Shown: positions 43,563 through 53,169, counted from the first letter of the stretch. The stretch is 64,000 bases of DNA from Anaerolineae bacterium (GCA_003327455.1 QOQU01000007.1:62001-126000); one strand, 5' to 3'. The notes: generated by a model from the letters alone, not told the origin. Numbers and translations: made by a program.

Positions 43563-44075
43563 TCAAGCTGAAGCTGGTGCAGAAAGGGACTGTCCCTCTG
43601 CCTCTGAAAGAAGCGCTTCTTGGGAACGAAGTTCTTTCAATTTTTTGACCAGGCGGTCGGTGGTCATCTTGGCGTAGATAGCACCATCGATTTCGACCAC
43701 CGCAGCCTGGGCACAGCACCCCAAACAGGCAACTTCTTCATAGTCAATCGCCCCATCAGGGGTTGTCTCGCCAGAACGGAGGTTCAATTGTTTTTCCACC
43801 TCCTGAGCCAGGTGTACACCGCCCTGAACATGACAGGCTGTACCTAAACACACTTTCAGGTGATGCCTGCCCGGCTTCTGAAAGCGAAATTGAGAGTAAA
43901 ATGAAGCCACACCATAGATGTGGTTTTCCGAGATTTTGAGCATACGGGCAATTTGGCGCACCGATTGTTCGGAAATGTACCCTTCGAGTTGTTGAATGCG
44001 TTGCAGGATAGGAATGAGATTGCCTGGATCGCAATCGTTCTCTCGCATCAGCCTGGTCAATGCTACCTGGTCCAT
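43563..44075 (-). CDS. nuoE: NuoE/HydC-like [2Fe-2S] subunit
   Basis: The 170-aa protein has a helical N-terminal part (QLEGYISEQSVRQIARMLK) and a thioredoxin-like [2Fe-2S] domain with CLGTACHVQGG and CLGCCAQAAVVEID, the four-Cys pattern of NuoE. It pairs with the NuoF-like subunit 15 nt downstream. ATG 44075 has AAAGGA upstream, and a hairpin precedes the box. It is the first gene of nuoEFG-nfnAB. Confidence 0.94.
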   Translation of the reverse strand: MDQVALTRLMRENDCDPGNLIPILQRIQQLEGYISEQSVRQIARMLKISENHIYGVASFYSQFRFQKPGRHHLKVCLGTACHVQGGVHLAQEVEKQLNLRSGETTPDGAIDYEEVACLGCCAQAAVVEIDGAIYAKMTTDRLVKKLKELRSQEALLSEAEGQSLSAPASA

Positions 44076-44101
44076 TGCTCTGTCCTTTTCGGTATTCTGT
44101 A

Positions 44102-44122
44102 GGGATGTTTGAGAGACATCCC
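44102..44122 (-). repeat. Hairpin in the leader of the nuoE operon
   Basis: GGGATGT and ACATCCC form a perfect 7-bp stem with a 7-nt loop, about 25 nt before the nuoE start. It may protect the transcript end or tune translation. Confidence 0.45.
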
Positions 44123-44186
44123 GATAAAAAATGATTGAATTTGCTCGAATTTGAAAGATTTTTACTCAGTTTGAGTATAAATAGCG

Positions 44187-44192
44187 ATTATA
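44187..44192 (-). promoter_or_regulatory. Candidate -10 box of the nuoE operon
   Basis: TATAAT on the minus strand lies 16-23 bp from the palindrome at 44203, which occupies the place of the -35 box. This suggests control at the promoter itself. Confidence 0.4.
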
Positions 44193-44202
44193 AAAAAGGA
44201 TA

Positions 44203-44216
44203 GTGATAAAAATCAC
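44203..44216. promoter_or_regulatory. CRP/FNR-like palindrome between nuoE and the Nudix gene
   Basis: GTGATAAAAATCAC is a perfect palindrome around four A's. The TGAT-4-ATCA form resembles FNR-family sites (TTGAT-4-ATCAA). It overlaps the likely -35 position of the nuoE promoter. Confidence 0.45.
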
Positions 44217-44252
44217 TTAGTTATTTGATAAAGAGAAGTCGGAGGATTTACA

Positions 44253-44750
44253 ATGAGCGTGGGTCGGTTCATCGGCGGAGTTGGCGCGCTGCTCTGGCGC
44301 AGCAGCGATAACCGCTATCTTCTATTACAACGTTCGCCTCACAAAGACTATGCCCGGGAGATTTGGGAGCCGGTCACCGGGCGACTTGAACAGGGTGAAG
44401 GCTTTGAAGACGCCCTGTATCGTGAACTGCAAGAAGAAGTGGGTCTTACTGCCCAACCATTATGCATTCTGGGCACAACGCACTTCTACCGCGGCAAGGA
44501 GCTTGCGGAAAATGAACTCATTGGGGTTGTCTATCTCTGTCATTATACCGGCGATGCCCAGCCCCATTTAAGTGAAGAACATACGCAGGCTTGCTGGTTG
44601 AGCGCTACTGAAGCGTTCAACCTGCTCACGGACGCAACGCCACCCACCTTGTGGACGCGGCGGGTGATCGAGCGCGCCGAAGCTGTGCGTAAAACGCTCT
44701 CGCTCGAAACGTTATTTTCCCTGGCACAGCAAGGTTACGAACTGGGTTAG
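44253..44750 (+). CDS. Nudix hydrolase
   Basis: The 165-aa protein has the Nudix box GRLEQGEGFEDALYRELQEEVG (given here only as a pattern: G-x5-E-x7-RELQEE), preceded by EIWEPVTG. Such enzymes hydrolyse nucleoside diphosphates linked to another group; dihydroneopterin triphosphate and dATP-type substrates are common for this size. CGGAGG stands before ATG 44253. It is divergent from the nuoE operon and converges with a membrane protein gene. The substrate is not predictable. Confidence 0.9.
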   Translation: MSVGRFIGGVGALLWRSSDNRYLLLQRSPHKDYAREIWEPVTGRLEQGEGFEDALYRELQEEVGLTAQPLCILGTTHFYRGKELAENELIGVVYLCHYTGDAQPHLSEEHTQACWLSATEAFNLLTDATPPTLWTRRVIERAEAVRKTLSLETLFSLAQQGYELG

Positions 44751-44761
44751 GGAGTGCCTGT

Positions 44762-45928
44762 TTACGGTACTCGCCGCAGAGAGAGGACAATGGAGGGTTG
44801 ATTGATCTGACCGATCAAGGCCATCCAATCCCCCAAACGGTCGACTTGAAAGCGCTCGCCAAAATCTCCAAAATAATCCGGGACGCGAATCGTATCATCT
44901 TCGACCCGGTAGGTAGAGATTTTTCGTCCACCTGCCCACAATTCCCCGCTAGCTGTGAACAGATACACATCGTCGGGCGAACTTTCGTTGCTGCGTCTCT
45001 GGGCTATGCGCGTATGATGATCTAAAGGGAAGGGTTGCCAACGTCCTACCAGATCAACAGCAAGGTCGCCACGGCGGGTATCCTCGAACACTTTGCGATA
45101 CACCAATCCTTGAATCCATTGCTTACCCTGCGCGGAGTTCAATTCGATATCAAGGACGATTTGATCGGATTGACTTTGCACAACCCTTACCCGAAAACAA
45201 GTGGACGGTGTTCCTTTCTCCTTTGAGTCGACACATAAAGACAGGGTCTGTTGGTCTTCAAGGTGGTATTTGCCGCGCAAGTATCCGAACCAGAACACTC
45301 CGTCGGAGAGCAGCACTAAATCGCCAATATACACTCCAGGCGGTAAAGGACGCTGAACATCGAACATCCAGTAACCCATCGTCAATCCGGCCGGTAAAGG
45401 TTCAGATCGCCCCAGGGAGAGCACTGGCAAGTCCAGTTCTTCAACCCATTGCTCTAACAAGGGTTGCCACAGCGAAGCGGTCAAAAGGAGGACGCTCAGG
45501 CAGGCGACAAGGGCAAACAACAGCCCCAGCAGACCAAGCCAAATCCCGGTTCTCATCGCCCGCCGTCGAGGAGGTTGGCCACCTTGCCCTGGGACAGGTT
45601 GAGGTCGAGGTGCAACCGGAACAGCACCGAGGTTCGCCCGCACGGGTTGCATTGGACTTGATGGACGGATAAGGCGCGCCTCAAGGGCTTCAAACTCTAC
45701 CCGAGCCTGGGCGTGAGTGGGCTGGAAGCGCAATGCCCGCACCAGGCATTCGCGCTGCCGCGCCGGATCAGCCTGTGTTTTGGAGAGCCAGTACCAAGCA
45801 TCGGCATTGCGTGGTTGCTGCTCCAGGAGAAGCCTCAACAAGCTAACGGCGTGGGGTGTATCCCCCTTCTGGATCGCAAGGATAGCTGCCTGGAGAAGAT
45901 GCTCGGCCTGCACCATCGGGCTTTTCAA
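44762..45928 (-). CDS. TPR-containing membrane-anchored protein of unknown function
   Basis: This 388-aa protein has an N-terminal tetratricopeptide-like segment (about residues 8-85, AILAIQKGDTPHAVSLLRLL and NADAWYWLSKTQADPARQ). A Pro/Gln-rich linker (95-120), one membrane helix (about 128-152) and a C-terminal part of about 230 residues presumably outside the cell follow. It is likely a bitopic protein with a cytoplasmic N-terminus. The start is uncertain (TTG 45928 or ATG 45916; neither has a good binding site). It follows the polytopic protein at 45956 on the same strand by 27 nt. No function can be assigned. Confidence 0.72.
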   Translation of the reverse strand: MKSPMVQAEHLLQAAILAIQKGDTPHAVSLLRLLLEQQPRNADAWYWLSKTQADPARQRECLVRALRFQPTHAQARVEFEALEARLIRPSSPMQPVRANLGAVPVAPRPQPVPGQGGQPPRRRAMRTGIWLGLLGLLFALVACLSVLLLTASLWQPLLEQWVEELDLPVLSLGRSEPLPAGLTMGYWMFDVQRPLPPGVYIGDLVLLSDGVFWFGYLRGKYHLEDQQTLSLCVDSKEKGTPSTCFRVRVVQSQSDQIVLDIELNSAQGKQWIQGLVYRKVFEDTRRGDLAVDLVGRWQPFPLDHHTRIAQRRSNESSPDDVYLFTASGELWAGGRKISTYRVEDDTIRVPDYFGDFGERFQVDRLGDWMALIGQINQPSIVLSLRRVP

Positions 45929-45955
45929 TCGAGTTGGATAAACGCCTCGCCTTAC

Positions 45956-46996
45956 TCACGGAGAGGTCAGTTCAGGTGCACCAGAGGCTTCTCTATCTAC
46001 CCCTGCCGGCTGGGCTAAACCGACCAGTTGACGGTACACCAGCGTCCAGAGCGTCTCGGCAAAGGCCCGATAAACTCCACCCACCAGGGCAGAGAGGATG
46101 GCAATGACGAACACCATTCCCACAATGACGACAATCAGCAGAGGCCATAAGCCGCTCATCGCCGCGCCGATGCCCATGACGATAATTCCTCCCACAAAAA
46201 TTGCAATCGGAATGGCAATCACAATTCCAACAACCAGGCTAATCCCAAACAGGATCAAAGCAAACAACAGGATCGGCGCCAGATTGTTGGTGAAAACCTG
46301 CCAGGCACGCCCAAAGCTAGCTGTCACACTGCGCCCCTCTAAGACAATCGCCCGACTGCCAAACACAGTAAAGATGGCAACAACTAACTGGATGATCAGA
46401 CCAAGGCAAATCAGGCCGCAAAAAGCGACGATCATCAACGGCACAAGCCACCCAACCTGACGCGCAAGTTCATCCGCGAAGAATTCTCCGCTGAGAGCAC
46501 CACTGCTCAGGAGGTTAAGGAAGACAACCAGAATAATGGCGAAGATCGATAAGCCAATGACCAGCGAAGGGAGGCTCAAAATCAATTCCAACCAGAAGAG
46601 CGGACGGAAGGAAATTTTGCCCTCTTCCCAGGCTTGCCGGAAATCTAACTCCTCGCCATTTTCAATGCGGTTCACCGAGTGTACCAACGCCCCGCGCGCA
46701 TACGCGCCAACCGCAATGGAAAGCAAGCTCAGCAAAAGAATAAGCACGATAAAACCAGCAATCAACCCCCAGAAAGCCGGGCTGTTGACGAATTGTTCGA
46801 TCTGCCGCAAGACCTCAGGTGAAATCGGCATGTCTCCATTTTGCATATTGCCTCGAGAAAAGTTGTTGGTGAAATTGAAATTACCGCCTCCTCCGCCTTG
46901 ACCCCGACACAAGGCAATCGCAAAACCAAACACCCACAGGAATTTATATTTCCAGGTAATCTGCCAGGCCCGCCGTAGAATTTGACCGTAATCCAT
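45956..46996 (-). CDS. Polytopic membrane protein (DUF7544/glycerophosphodiesterase membrane-domain-like)
   Basis: The 346-aa protein starts MDYGQILRRAWQITWKYKFL, typical of a family of small-molecule or stress-related membrane proteins with about six helices. It has a Gly/Asn-rich loop (QGGGGGNFNFTNN) after the first helix and several strongly hydrophobic stretches in the C-terminal half. The pattern AWQITWKYKFLWVFGF recurs widely in Chloroflexota and Actinomycetota proteins with no known role. It is upstream of the TPR membrane protein and may be co-transcribed with it. Confidence 0.75.
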   Translation of the reverse strand: MDYGQILRRAWQITWKYKFLWVFGFAIALCRGQGGGGGNFNFTNNFSRGNMQNGDMPISPEVLRQIEQFVNSPAFWGLIAGFIVLILLLSLLSIAVGAYARGALVHSVNRIENGEELDFRQAWEEGKISFRPLFWLELILSLPSLVIGLSIFAIILVVFLNLLSSGALSGEFFADELARQVGWLVPLMIVAFCGLICLGLIIQLVVAIFTVFGSRAIVLEGRSVTASFGRAWQVFTNNLAPILLFALILFGISLVVGIVIAIPIAIFVGGIIVMGIGAAMSGLWPLLIVVIVGMVFVIAILSALVGGVYRAFAETLWTLVYRQLVGLAQPAGVDREASGAPELTSP

Positions 46997-47257
46997 CCTT
47001 GCCTCGCTTTCTCTATATCGTCCATTCTTTAATCAGATTGAGTTTATTATAACTGGCTCTTGTTGCCAGAGATAACAGAAGTACAACGCAGAGTCAGGCA
47101 CGAAAAAAACAGGCTTTCAAACCGCCAGTTTCATGATGAGACTGCGTTCTTCTGCGTTTCTCCGCCTCCGATGGCCAATCTTTGGGCGGATAATATCTTG
47201 AATTCGCCCTTTGGAAGATATACGCTCAAATAGGCGTAAAGTTGTAGGGGATCAAGT

Positions 47258-47290
47258 GCCCTCCCACAGGCTTTGATCCTGCAGGAGGGC
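47258..47290 (-). terminator. GC-rich inverted repeat after the export operon
   Basis: GCCCTCC and GGAGGGC pair perfectly and can be extended by CACAGG/CCTGCA, closing around a 7-nt loop. It begins 8 nt after the last gene of the MacAB-type operon. No T-run follows. The remaining gene-free stretch 46997-47257 shows nothing else I can support. Confidence 0.5.
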
Positions 47291-47298
47291 GAATCAGG

Positions 47299-47781
47299 TC
47301 AAGGCACAAACCGGAAGCGCCGCCCGCCGCTCGGGGCGCCTAATTTCCACATCCCCATGTCACCCGGCGCCGAAAAAGAGACACGACAGGGTGGAATAAT
47401 CAACCGCCCATGAACGACCAGACCATACATACCACTGGGAGAGTTCCCTCCACAGCGGGGGTAACCGTAAACCGGATCATAGGGTTCCAGGTAAGTAGCA
47501 GTGACCTGGTAAACAGCCGGCTCAATGGTAAAGGTTTTTTCAGTGGGCGCTTCCTCATCTCCTTTGGGGATGACGAAGTAGTAAAAGATTTCTTCACCGT
47601 TTTTCGTGGCTTCCAGCCTTAACGCAACGGCAATATCAGCTTTGTTGATCACTGTCAATCGCACCAGATGAGGCGAGCTGAACCCAACGCTACTCAGGAC
47701 AGCAAGCAAAGCAATCCAAAAAGCAACGGTGAAGTGGCGGAAAGGTCGGATCGAGAAAAGACGATCGGTTATGTCACTCAC
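47299..47781 (-). CDS. Exported or membrane-anchored protein of unknown function
   Basis: The 160-aa product has one N-terminal hydrophobic segment (FTVAFWIALLAVLSSVGF), which is a signal anchor or signal peptide, and a small beta-rich domain outside (LTVINKADIAVALRLEA... and TEKTFTIEPAVYQVTATYLEPYD). Two cysteines (YPRCGGNS and IPPCRVS) could form a disulfide. The GTG start at 47781 lies 8 nt inside the ABC permease gene, with GGAGG nine bases before it. As last gene of the MacAB-type operon it could be a partner or cargo of that exporter, but there is no family evidence. Confidence 0.65.
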   Translation of the reverse strand: MSDITDRLFSIRPFRHFTVAFWIALLAVLSSVGFSSPHLVRLTVINKADIAVALRLEATKNGEEIFYYFVIPKGDEEAPTEKTFTIEPAVYQVTATYLEPYDPVYGYPRCGGNSPSGMYGLVVHGRLIIPPCRVSFSAPGDMGMWKLGAPSGGRRFRFVP

Positions 47782-48994
47782 TGCGCAAAGCCTCCACCGG
47801 TTCCAGCCTGGCGGCCCGGTTTGCAGGGTATAGACCGAAGAAAATGCCTACCGCTAAGGAGAACAAAGTTGCCATCAAGATCGAATCCAGGGTAATTAAC
47901 GGATTGATGGAGGTACCGCTCATCGTTGCCAGGCGATCAATCAGAAAAGAGATCGCATAACCTAACAGGATGCCAATCACCCCGCCACTCAAACTGAGTA
48001 AGAGCGATTCCAAAAGAAATTGGATGAGGATATCAATTCGTCTTGCTCCTACCGCCTTTCTTAAACCAATTTCACGAGTCCGTTCGACTACTGTAACCAA
48101 CATAATATTCATGATGCCAATACCTCCTACAAGTAAGGAGACGCCGGCAATCCCACCGAGGAAAGCGGTCATGATGCCGGTAATGGTCGAGGCGGTTTCC
48201 AAAAAAGATTGCGTACTGCGGATCTCAAAATCATCGATGCCAAGGTTGCGACGGTGACGGGCGCGTAAGATCCGCGCGACTTCTTCCATTGCAGATTCAA
48301 CGCTTTCCGAATCTTTTGCCTGCACGTATATCATGCTCACTTCATCCGGTACGCTGCGACTGACCAGACGCACCTGGGCGGAACTTAATGGCACCAGAAC
48401 ACGGTTATCTTGACTGCCAAAGGAAGTTCCGCCAGCCGACTCCAGGACACCAATCACGGTAAAAACCTGTCCATTGAGGCGCACTTTCTCCCCCACCAGG
48501 TCGGAGGTGCGATTGAACAGATCTTCAGCAACCTCACTGCCCAAAATAACAACCGTTTCATAATTCGTGACATGCCTGTCCAGGATGGCGCTCCCTTCAG
48601 CAATTTTTACATTCTGGACTGCAAAGTAAGCCGCGGTCACCCCAATCAAAGTAGTATAGGTGCTTTCACCAGCAACGGAAGCCGTTATCTGGGTTTGCAA
48701 GATTGGAGCAACATTCGCGACAGAAGGCGCTTTACTGCGGTCCTGAATGGCTTCAGCATCGCGGAGGGTTAAAGGTTCAGGATTATCGGCATCCCCGCCG
48801 GCGTTAACAAAGAGAAGATTGGTACCCAGGCTTTCGATTTGGTTGGTGATACTCTGTTTGGTGCCATTGCCAATTCCCAGCATGGCAATAACGGCTGCTA
48901 CACCAATCACGATCCCCAAGATCGTCAAACCGGAGCGCATTTTGTTAACCGAGATGCTTTGTAAGGCTTCGAGCAGAATATCCAGGAATCTCAT
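47774..48994 (-). CDS. MacB-type ABC transporter permease
   Basis: The 406-aa protein has a first membrane helix ([20 protein letters not shown]), a large extracytoplasmic MacB_PCD domain with [14 protein letters not shown] and [11 protein letters not shown], and three C-terminal FtsX helices ([31 protein letters not shown]). It forms a mechanotransmission-type exporter with the ATPase and the MacA-like adaptor. Its ATG overlaps the ATPase stop by four bases. Substrates of such systems include peptides, antibiotics and lipoproteins. Confidence 0.94.
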   Translation of the reverse strand: MRFLDILLEALQSISVNKMRSGLTILGIVIGVAAVIAMLGIGNGTKQSITNQIESLGTNLLFVNAGGDADNPEPLTLRDAEAIQDRSKAPSVANVAPILQTQITASVAGESTYTTLIGVTAAYFAVQNVKIAEGSAILDRHVTNYETVVILGSEVAEDLFNRTSDLVGEKVRLNGQVFTVIGVLESAGGTSFGSQDNRVLVPLSSAQVRLVSRSVPDEVSMIYVQAKDSESVESAMEEVARILRARHRRNLGIDDFEIRSTQSFLETASTITGIMTAFLGGIAGVSLLVGGIGIMNIMLVTVVERTREIGLRKAVGARRIDILIQFLLESLLLSLSGGVIGILLGYAISFLIDRLATMSGTSINPLITLDSILMATLFSLAVGIFFGLYPANRAARLEPVEALRSE

Positions 48995-49677
48995 TTACAC
49001 TCCTCCCGTACAATCTGACCATCGCGGATAAAGATTACCCGATCGGCATAAGTGGCGATATCCGGGTCGTGCGTGACAAGGATCAACGTCGTTCCCATCT
49101 GGCGGTTTAACGTCATCAGCAAATCCATGATCTCCTCACCCGATTTGCTATCCAGGTTTCCGGTCGGTTCATCGGCAAAGATAATCGAAGGATGATTGAT
49201 GATGGCGCGGGCAATTGCCACCCGTTGCTGTTGTCCACCAGAAAGTTCGTTAGGGCGGTGATGGATGCGGTTACCTAAACCAACCGCCTCCAAAGCCTGA
49301 CGCGCCTTTTCAACCCGGTTTCCATTCGCGTTGCTATACCTCAAAGGCAACTCCACATTGTTCAGAGCGGTTGCGCGTGGCAAGAGGTTAAACGTCTGGA
49401 AGACAAAACCAATTTTACGGTTGCGAATGCTGGCTAATTGATTATCGTTTAACTCCGCCACATTTTCACCATCGAGCACGTATTTACCTGAAGTCGGGCG
49501 GTCGAGACAACCCAGTAAATTCATCAGCGTAGATTTCCCCGACCCAGAGGGCCCCATAATCGCTGTCACACTGCCTCGTGCCACCCTTAATGAGACCCCT
49601 CGCAATGCCGGCACTTCTACACTGCCCATCCGATAAACCTTGGTGATATTCTCGGCCTCAATCACCCAGTCCGTCAT
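48991..49677 (-). CDS. MacB/LolD-type ABC transporter ATPase
   Basis: The 228-aa ATPase has Walker [12 protein letters not shown], signature [15 protein letters not shown], Walker [14 protein letters not shown] and the switch His in LVTHDPDIA. It powers the exporter encoded with it. The gene overlaps both neighbours by four bases (ATGA type junctions). The separate ATPase and permease genes distinguish it from the fused MacB of Gram-negative bacteria. Confidence 0.95.
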   Translation of the reverse strand: MTDWVIEAENITKVYRMGSVEVPALRGVSLRVARGSVTAIMGPSGSGKSTLMNLLGCLDRPTSGKYVLDGENVAELNDNQLASIRNRKIGFVFQTFNLLPRATALNNVELPLRYSNANGNRVEKARQALEAVGLGNRIHHRPNELSGGQQQRVAIARAIINHPSIIFADEPTGNLDSKSGEEIMDLLMTLNRQMGTTLILVTHDPDIATYADRVIFIRDGQIVREECK

Positions 49678-51101
49678 GGCTGTCCTCCACCACTGCTCCC
49701 CGGATTGCGCTGAGGTCGTTCGCCAGGGGGCGGACCGCCCATGCCACCCATGATCGGGAAGAAACCCCTCGCTACAGAGACATCGCCGGTGTTCAACAGG
49801 ATCGTATCTCCTACTTGCAGGTCTCCGCTTAGAACCTGGCTATAGCTATCCGAGGAAACTCCTATTTGAATCGTCACCGCTTGAACTCCTTCACCCGGCT
49901 TCAAGACATAAACGACTTGATTGCCATTCTCATACCGGATGGCTTCATTTGGCACAAGCAAGGAGCGTCCTGTGGTTTGGATCAAAATTTCGGCTGTACT
50001 GGTCATACCAGGTCGAACTTCAGAGCTGACCTCCAGCAAGCGCACCGTCACCGTGTAGTCTGTGCTCTCCGAAACCATTGCCACAGCACTCACTTCTCCC
50101 TTAAATTGTTTGCCACGTAAAGCATCCAGGGTAATGGTCACCGGCTGACCGATTTGGATCTGGTTGATATCCACTTCCGATACCGAGAGATCGACATACA
50201 AGGTTGAAAGATCGTCAATGCGGAACGCCTCTGTACTGGTTGTAACCTGATCGCCCACCAGGGGAATTGCCCTGGTCACCACGCCGGCAAAAGGAGCTTC
50301 GATCCACGCCAGGCGCATGGCTGCTTCAGCTGAGGTGATGGCCGCCTGTGCTTCTGCCAATTCATCTGGCGGAGGTCCATCCTTATACGTTTCATAATCC
50401 TGTTGCGCTTTAGCCAAATTGGCTTTGGCAACCTGCAGGGCATATTCATACTTGAGGCGTTTAACCGCAGTATCATAATTTGCCTGAGCTAAATCCAGGG
50501 CTTCTTTCAGTTTTTGCCGCGTAGGGCTATCATATTCAGCTAGACGATAAGGCTCAAAAGCTTTCCGAGCTATTTCCAGCCGTTCTTCCATAACGGCTAA
50601 GGCTTCCATGGCAGTCATCTTTGCCTGCTCCGCTGGCACGATAAAATAATCTAATTGATATTGGGCATCGCGAACGGCCTCGGCATAGGTGGCAATGTCA
50701 TTCATTGCCTGAGCTTTCGCCACTTCAGCATTTGTGTAAAGGTCCTCAAGAGCCTTTTTCGCCGCCATCAAGTCTGCCTCGGCAGAGATCACCGATTGGG
50801 GCAGAGAATATTTTGCCAGCTCGGCTAATTTTTGACCAGCCTGGACGCTATCTCCGACCTGTACATAAACTTTTTCCACCGTTCCACTCGTCCCCCAGTA
50901 TAGCGTTGCGCTTTGCGCCGAACGCACCGTGCCGGTGGCGTTGAGGGTGATCGTCAATTCGCCTTCCTGTACCTGCGCGGTCTGGATATTGGATGCCGCT
51001 TGCTGTAAGGTTCTTTGCTGGCTTATCCAGCGATAAACAAGAAATCCTCCTCCAAAAAGGATCATCACAAGAGCAGCAATCCAAAATTTTTTCTTCTTCA
51101 T
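49674..51101 (-). CDS. HlyD/MacA-like membrane fusion protein
   Basis: This 475-aa adaptor has an N-terminal anchor ([20 protein letters not shown]), a lipoyl-type domain split by a long coiled-coil hairpin (about residues 95-250), and beta-barrel domains ([20 protein letters not shown]). A glycine/proline-rich tail ([14 protein letters not shown]) ends it. It links the ABC exporter to the cell surface or envelope. ATG 51101 with GGAGG at six bases is preferred to an in-frame ATG 69 nt upstream. First gene of the export operon, divergent from a two-component system. Confidence 0.93.
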   Translation of the reverse strand: MKKKKFWIAALVMILFGGGFLVYRWISQQRTLQQAASNIQTAQVQEGELTITLNATGTVRSAQSATLYWGTSGTVEKVYVQVGDSVQAGQKLAELAKYSLPQSVISAEADLMAAKKALEDLYTNAEVAKAQAMNDIATYAEAVRDAQYQLDYFIVPAEQAKMTAMEALAVMEERLEIARKAFEPYRLAEYDSPTRQKLKEALDLAQANYDTAVKRLKYEYALQVAKANLAKAQQDYETYKDGPPPDELAEAQAAITSAEAAMRLAWIEAPFAGVVTRAIPLVGDQVTTSTEAFRIDDLSTLYVDLSVSEVDINQIQIGQPVTITLDALRGKQFKGEVSAVAMVSESTDYTVTVRLLEVSSEVRPGMTSTAEILIQTTGRSLLVPNEAIRYENGNQVVYVLKPGEGVQAVTIQIGVSSDSYSQVLSGDLQVGDTILLNTGDVSVARGFFPIMGGMGGPPPGERPQRNPGSSGGGQP

Positions 51102-51187
51102 TATCAACCTCCACACAGAGAGTGAGTATCGTCTTTTCTTCTCGCCAGAGAGCATATCAGAAGGACGCATCTTTGCGCAGTGAATAC

Positions 51188-51225
51188 AGTCATCGATCGA
51201 ATGATTTAATGATGACTCCAGTCAT
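51188..51225. promoter_or_regulatory. Cluster of AGTCAT/ATGACT half-sites between export operon and two-component genes
   Basis: ATGACTCCAGTCAT (51212-51225) is a perfect 14-bp palindrome, and AGTCATC at 51188-51194 faces GATGACT at 51211-51217. The divergent position suggests binding by the response regulator encoded at 52525. Confidence 0.5.
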
Positions 51226-51271
51226 AAACACCCATGATTAGAATAGATAGTCTTTCGTTGTTGAATGTGCT

Positions 51272-52528
51272 ATGATTCCAGAGATGAAAGCAATTGAAAT
51301 GGAACCCGGTTTTTTACAGGTATTCCGCATCTACGTCTGGATGCGGGTAGTTTGGTTGTTCTTTTTACCTACGCTGCGCCAGCGCCCGTCCTCCGTACTT
51401 GTCTTCGATGAGATAGGTTTTCCGGTAGCTTTGGTTATCCTCGATACGATCTTTTTGATCGCTTATCTCTACTGGCATGGTTTTCGGGAAACCTTAGGAC
51501 GAGCCTACATTCCCATTGCCCTGATTTTTGCAACCGTCACCCTGATTTTAGAAGGGCATTTTCTCTCAGGCCAGCGAGATTTTATCCCGTTAGATCCATT
51601 TACCTATATCCTGTTAATTCTGACAGCCTGGCAATATGATTTTCGGGCAGTGATTTTGTTCAGTATAGGCACGGCGCTTCTGCAGTGGGGGTTAATTTGG
51701 TTCCTTCCTCAGAACGTTCCTCTCCTGCTCTTCATACCCGATTCACCCATGGCTCAACGTGTTATGATGATTGGGTTTCTGGTTTCGCGATCGATCACTT
51801 TCCTGCTGATGGGGTATGTCGTTGTCCGCCTGGTCAAAGCACAACGCAGTCAGCGCGCTGAACTTGCCCGCACCAACCTGCGCTTAATGCGCCACGCTGC
51901 TACCGTCGAACAACTCACCCTCAGTCAGGAACGCAACCGCCTGGCGCGCGAACTACACGACACGCTTGCTCATACGCTCAGTGCTCTAACAGTTCAACTC
52001 GAAGCTCTGCTCACTGCCTGGAAATCGATCCCCGAGCAACCGCGCCAAATGCTCGAGCAAATGCTGAACAGCACCCGCGCCGGGCTGGATGAAACCCGGC
52101 GTGCTTTGAGCGCCTTGCGCGCCTCGCCGTTAGAGGAGATGGGCTTGAGTCTGGCGTTGCGCAGCCTGGCGGAAGACTATGCCGAACGCAATGGCTGGCA
52201 ACTGACTCTCGAGTTCCCTCAGCAACTCGAGGGACTGCCCGGCGAAATCGAGCAGGCCTATTACCGCATTGCCCAGGAAGCCTTGCAAAACTCAGCCCTC
52301 CATGCCAACGCAAAACAGGTTCGCCTATCTTTGCAAAAACAGGACGGCATCCTGCGCCTTCAAATTCAAGACAATGGAAAAGGCTTCAATCCAAAAGAAA
52401 TCTCAGCCGAGCAGTTGGGAATCCGCGGTATGGTTGAACGGGCAGAATTGATCGGCGCCAGGTTAGAAATCCAATCCATACCCAATCAAGGGACACTGAT
52501 TGATCTGCAAACGGAGATAGAACTGTGA
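51272..52528 (+). CDS. NarL-family sensor histidine kinase
   Basis: The 418-aa protein has about six N-terminal membrane helices (residues 20-190), a HisKA_3 dimerisation domain with the phospho-acceptor His in RNRLARELHDTLAHTLSAL, and a HATPase domain (YYRIAQEALQNSALHANAK, DNGKGFNP, LGIRGMVERAELIGA). It has no large outside domain, like DesK/LiaS-type sensors that sense the membrane. It overlaps the response regulator start by four bases. The start ATG 51272 is not marked by a clear binding site, and later ATGs are possible. Its divergent position suggests it controls the MacAB-type operon. Confidence 0.92.
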   Translation: MIPEMKAIEMEPGFLQVFRIYVWMRVVWLFFLPTLRQRPSSVLVFDEIGFPVALVILDTIFLIAYLYWHGFRETLGRAYIPIALIFATVTLILEGHFLSGQRDFIPLDPFTYILLILTAWQYDFRAVILFSIGTALLQWGLIWFLPQNVPLLLFIPDSPMAQRVMMIGFLVSRSITFLLMGYVVVRLVKAQRSQRAELARTNLRLMRHAATVEQLTLSQERNRLARELHDTLAHTLSALTVQLEALLTAWKSIPEQPRQMLEQMLNSTRAGLDETRRALSALRASPLEEMGLSLALRSLAEDYAERNGWQLTLEFPQQLEGLPGEIEQAYYRIAQEALQNSALHANAKQVRLSLQKQDGILRLQIQDNGKGFNPKEISAEQLGIRGMVERAELIGARLEIQSIPNQGTLIDLQTEIEL

Positions 52529-53169
52529 TCCGGGTTATTGTTGTAGATGATCAAGCGGTTGTCTGCGATGGCTTAGAGCTGATCCTCGGTTCGGATCCTC
52601 AGCTTCAGGTGGTCGGCAAAGCCTATGATGGCGATCAAGCCCTGGAGCAAGTGGCAGAAAAAAAGCCCGACCTGGTCCTGATGGACTTAAAGATGCCGGG
52701 CTTGAATGGCATCCAGGCCACACGGGAGATCAAGCGCCGCTTTCCGGAGGTGAAAGTTTTAGCTCTCACCACCTATGGGGAGGACGAGTGGGTCTTCGAC
52801 GCTATTCGAGCCGGGGCAGATGGCTACCTGCTAAAAGGCATCAAGCGCGAGGAGTTACTTCAAGCAGTGAAGGGCACTATGGAAGGAAAAACCCATGTAG
52901 ATCCGGCTGTTGCCGGCAAGCTCTTTCAAAGTGTTGCCAGGGCGACTGCGCCGTTTCCCACCAAGCTGAAGGAAGCCTTAAGCGAACGAGAGGTGGAAAT
53001 CCTGCGCCTCATTGCTCAAGGGTATACCAACGCAGAAATTGCCGATAAGCTCTATCTAACGCGCGGCACGGTGCGCAACTATGTCAGTTCGATTTTGGAA
53101 AAATTAGGCGTAGAAGACCGCACCCAAGCCGCAATCCTGGCGATCCAATATGGTCTGGCAGAAAAGTAA
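52525..53169 (+). CDS. NarL/LuxR-type response regulator
   Basis: The 214-aa protein has a receiver domain (IVVDDQAVVCDGLEL; phospho-Asp in LVLMDLKMPG; conserved Lys in YLLKGIKREE) and a C-terminal LuxR-type helix-turn-helix (LSEREVEILRLIAQGYTNAE and LTRGTVRNYVSSIL). It is translationally coupled to the kinase and likely acts at the palindromes at 51188-51225. All phosphorylation residues are present. Confidence 0.95.
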   Translation: MIRVIVVDDQAVVCDGLELILGSDPQLQVVGKAYDGDQALEQVAEKKPDLVLMDLKMPGLNGIQATREIKRRFPEVKVLALTTYGEDEWVFDAIRAGADGYLLKGIKREELLQAVKGTMEGKTHVDPAVAGKLFQSVARATAPFPTKLKEALSEREVEILRLIAQGYTNAEIADKLYLTRGTVRNYVSSILEKLGVEDRTQAAILAIQYGLAEK

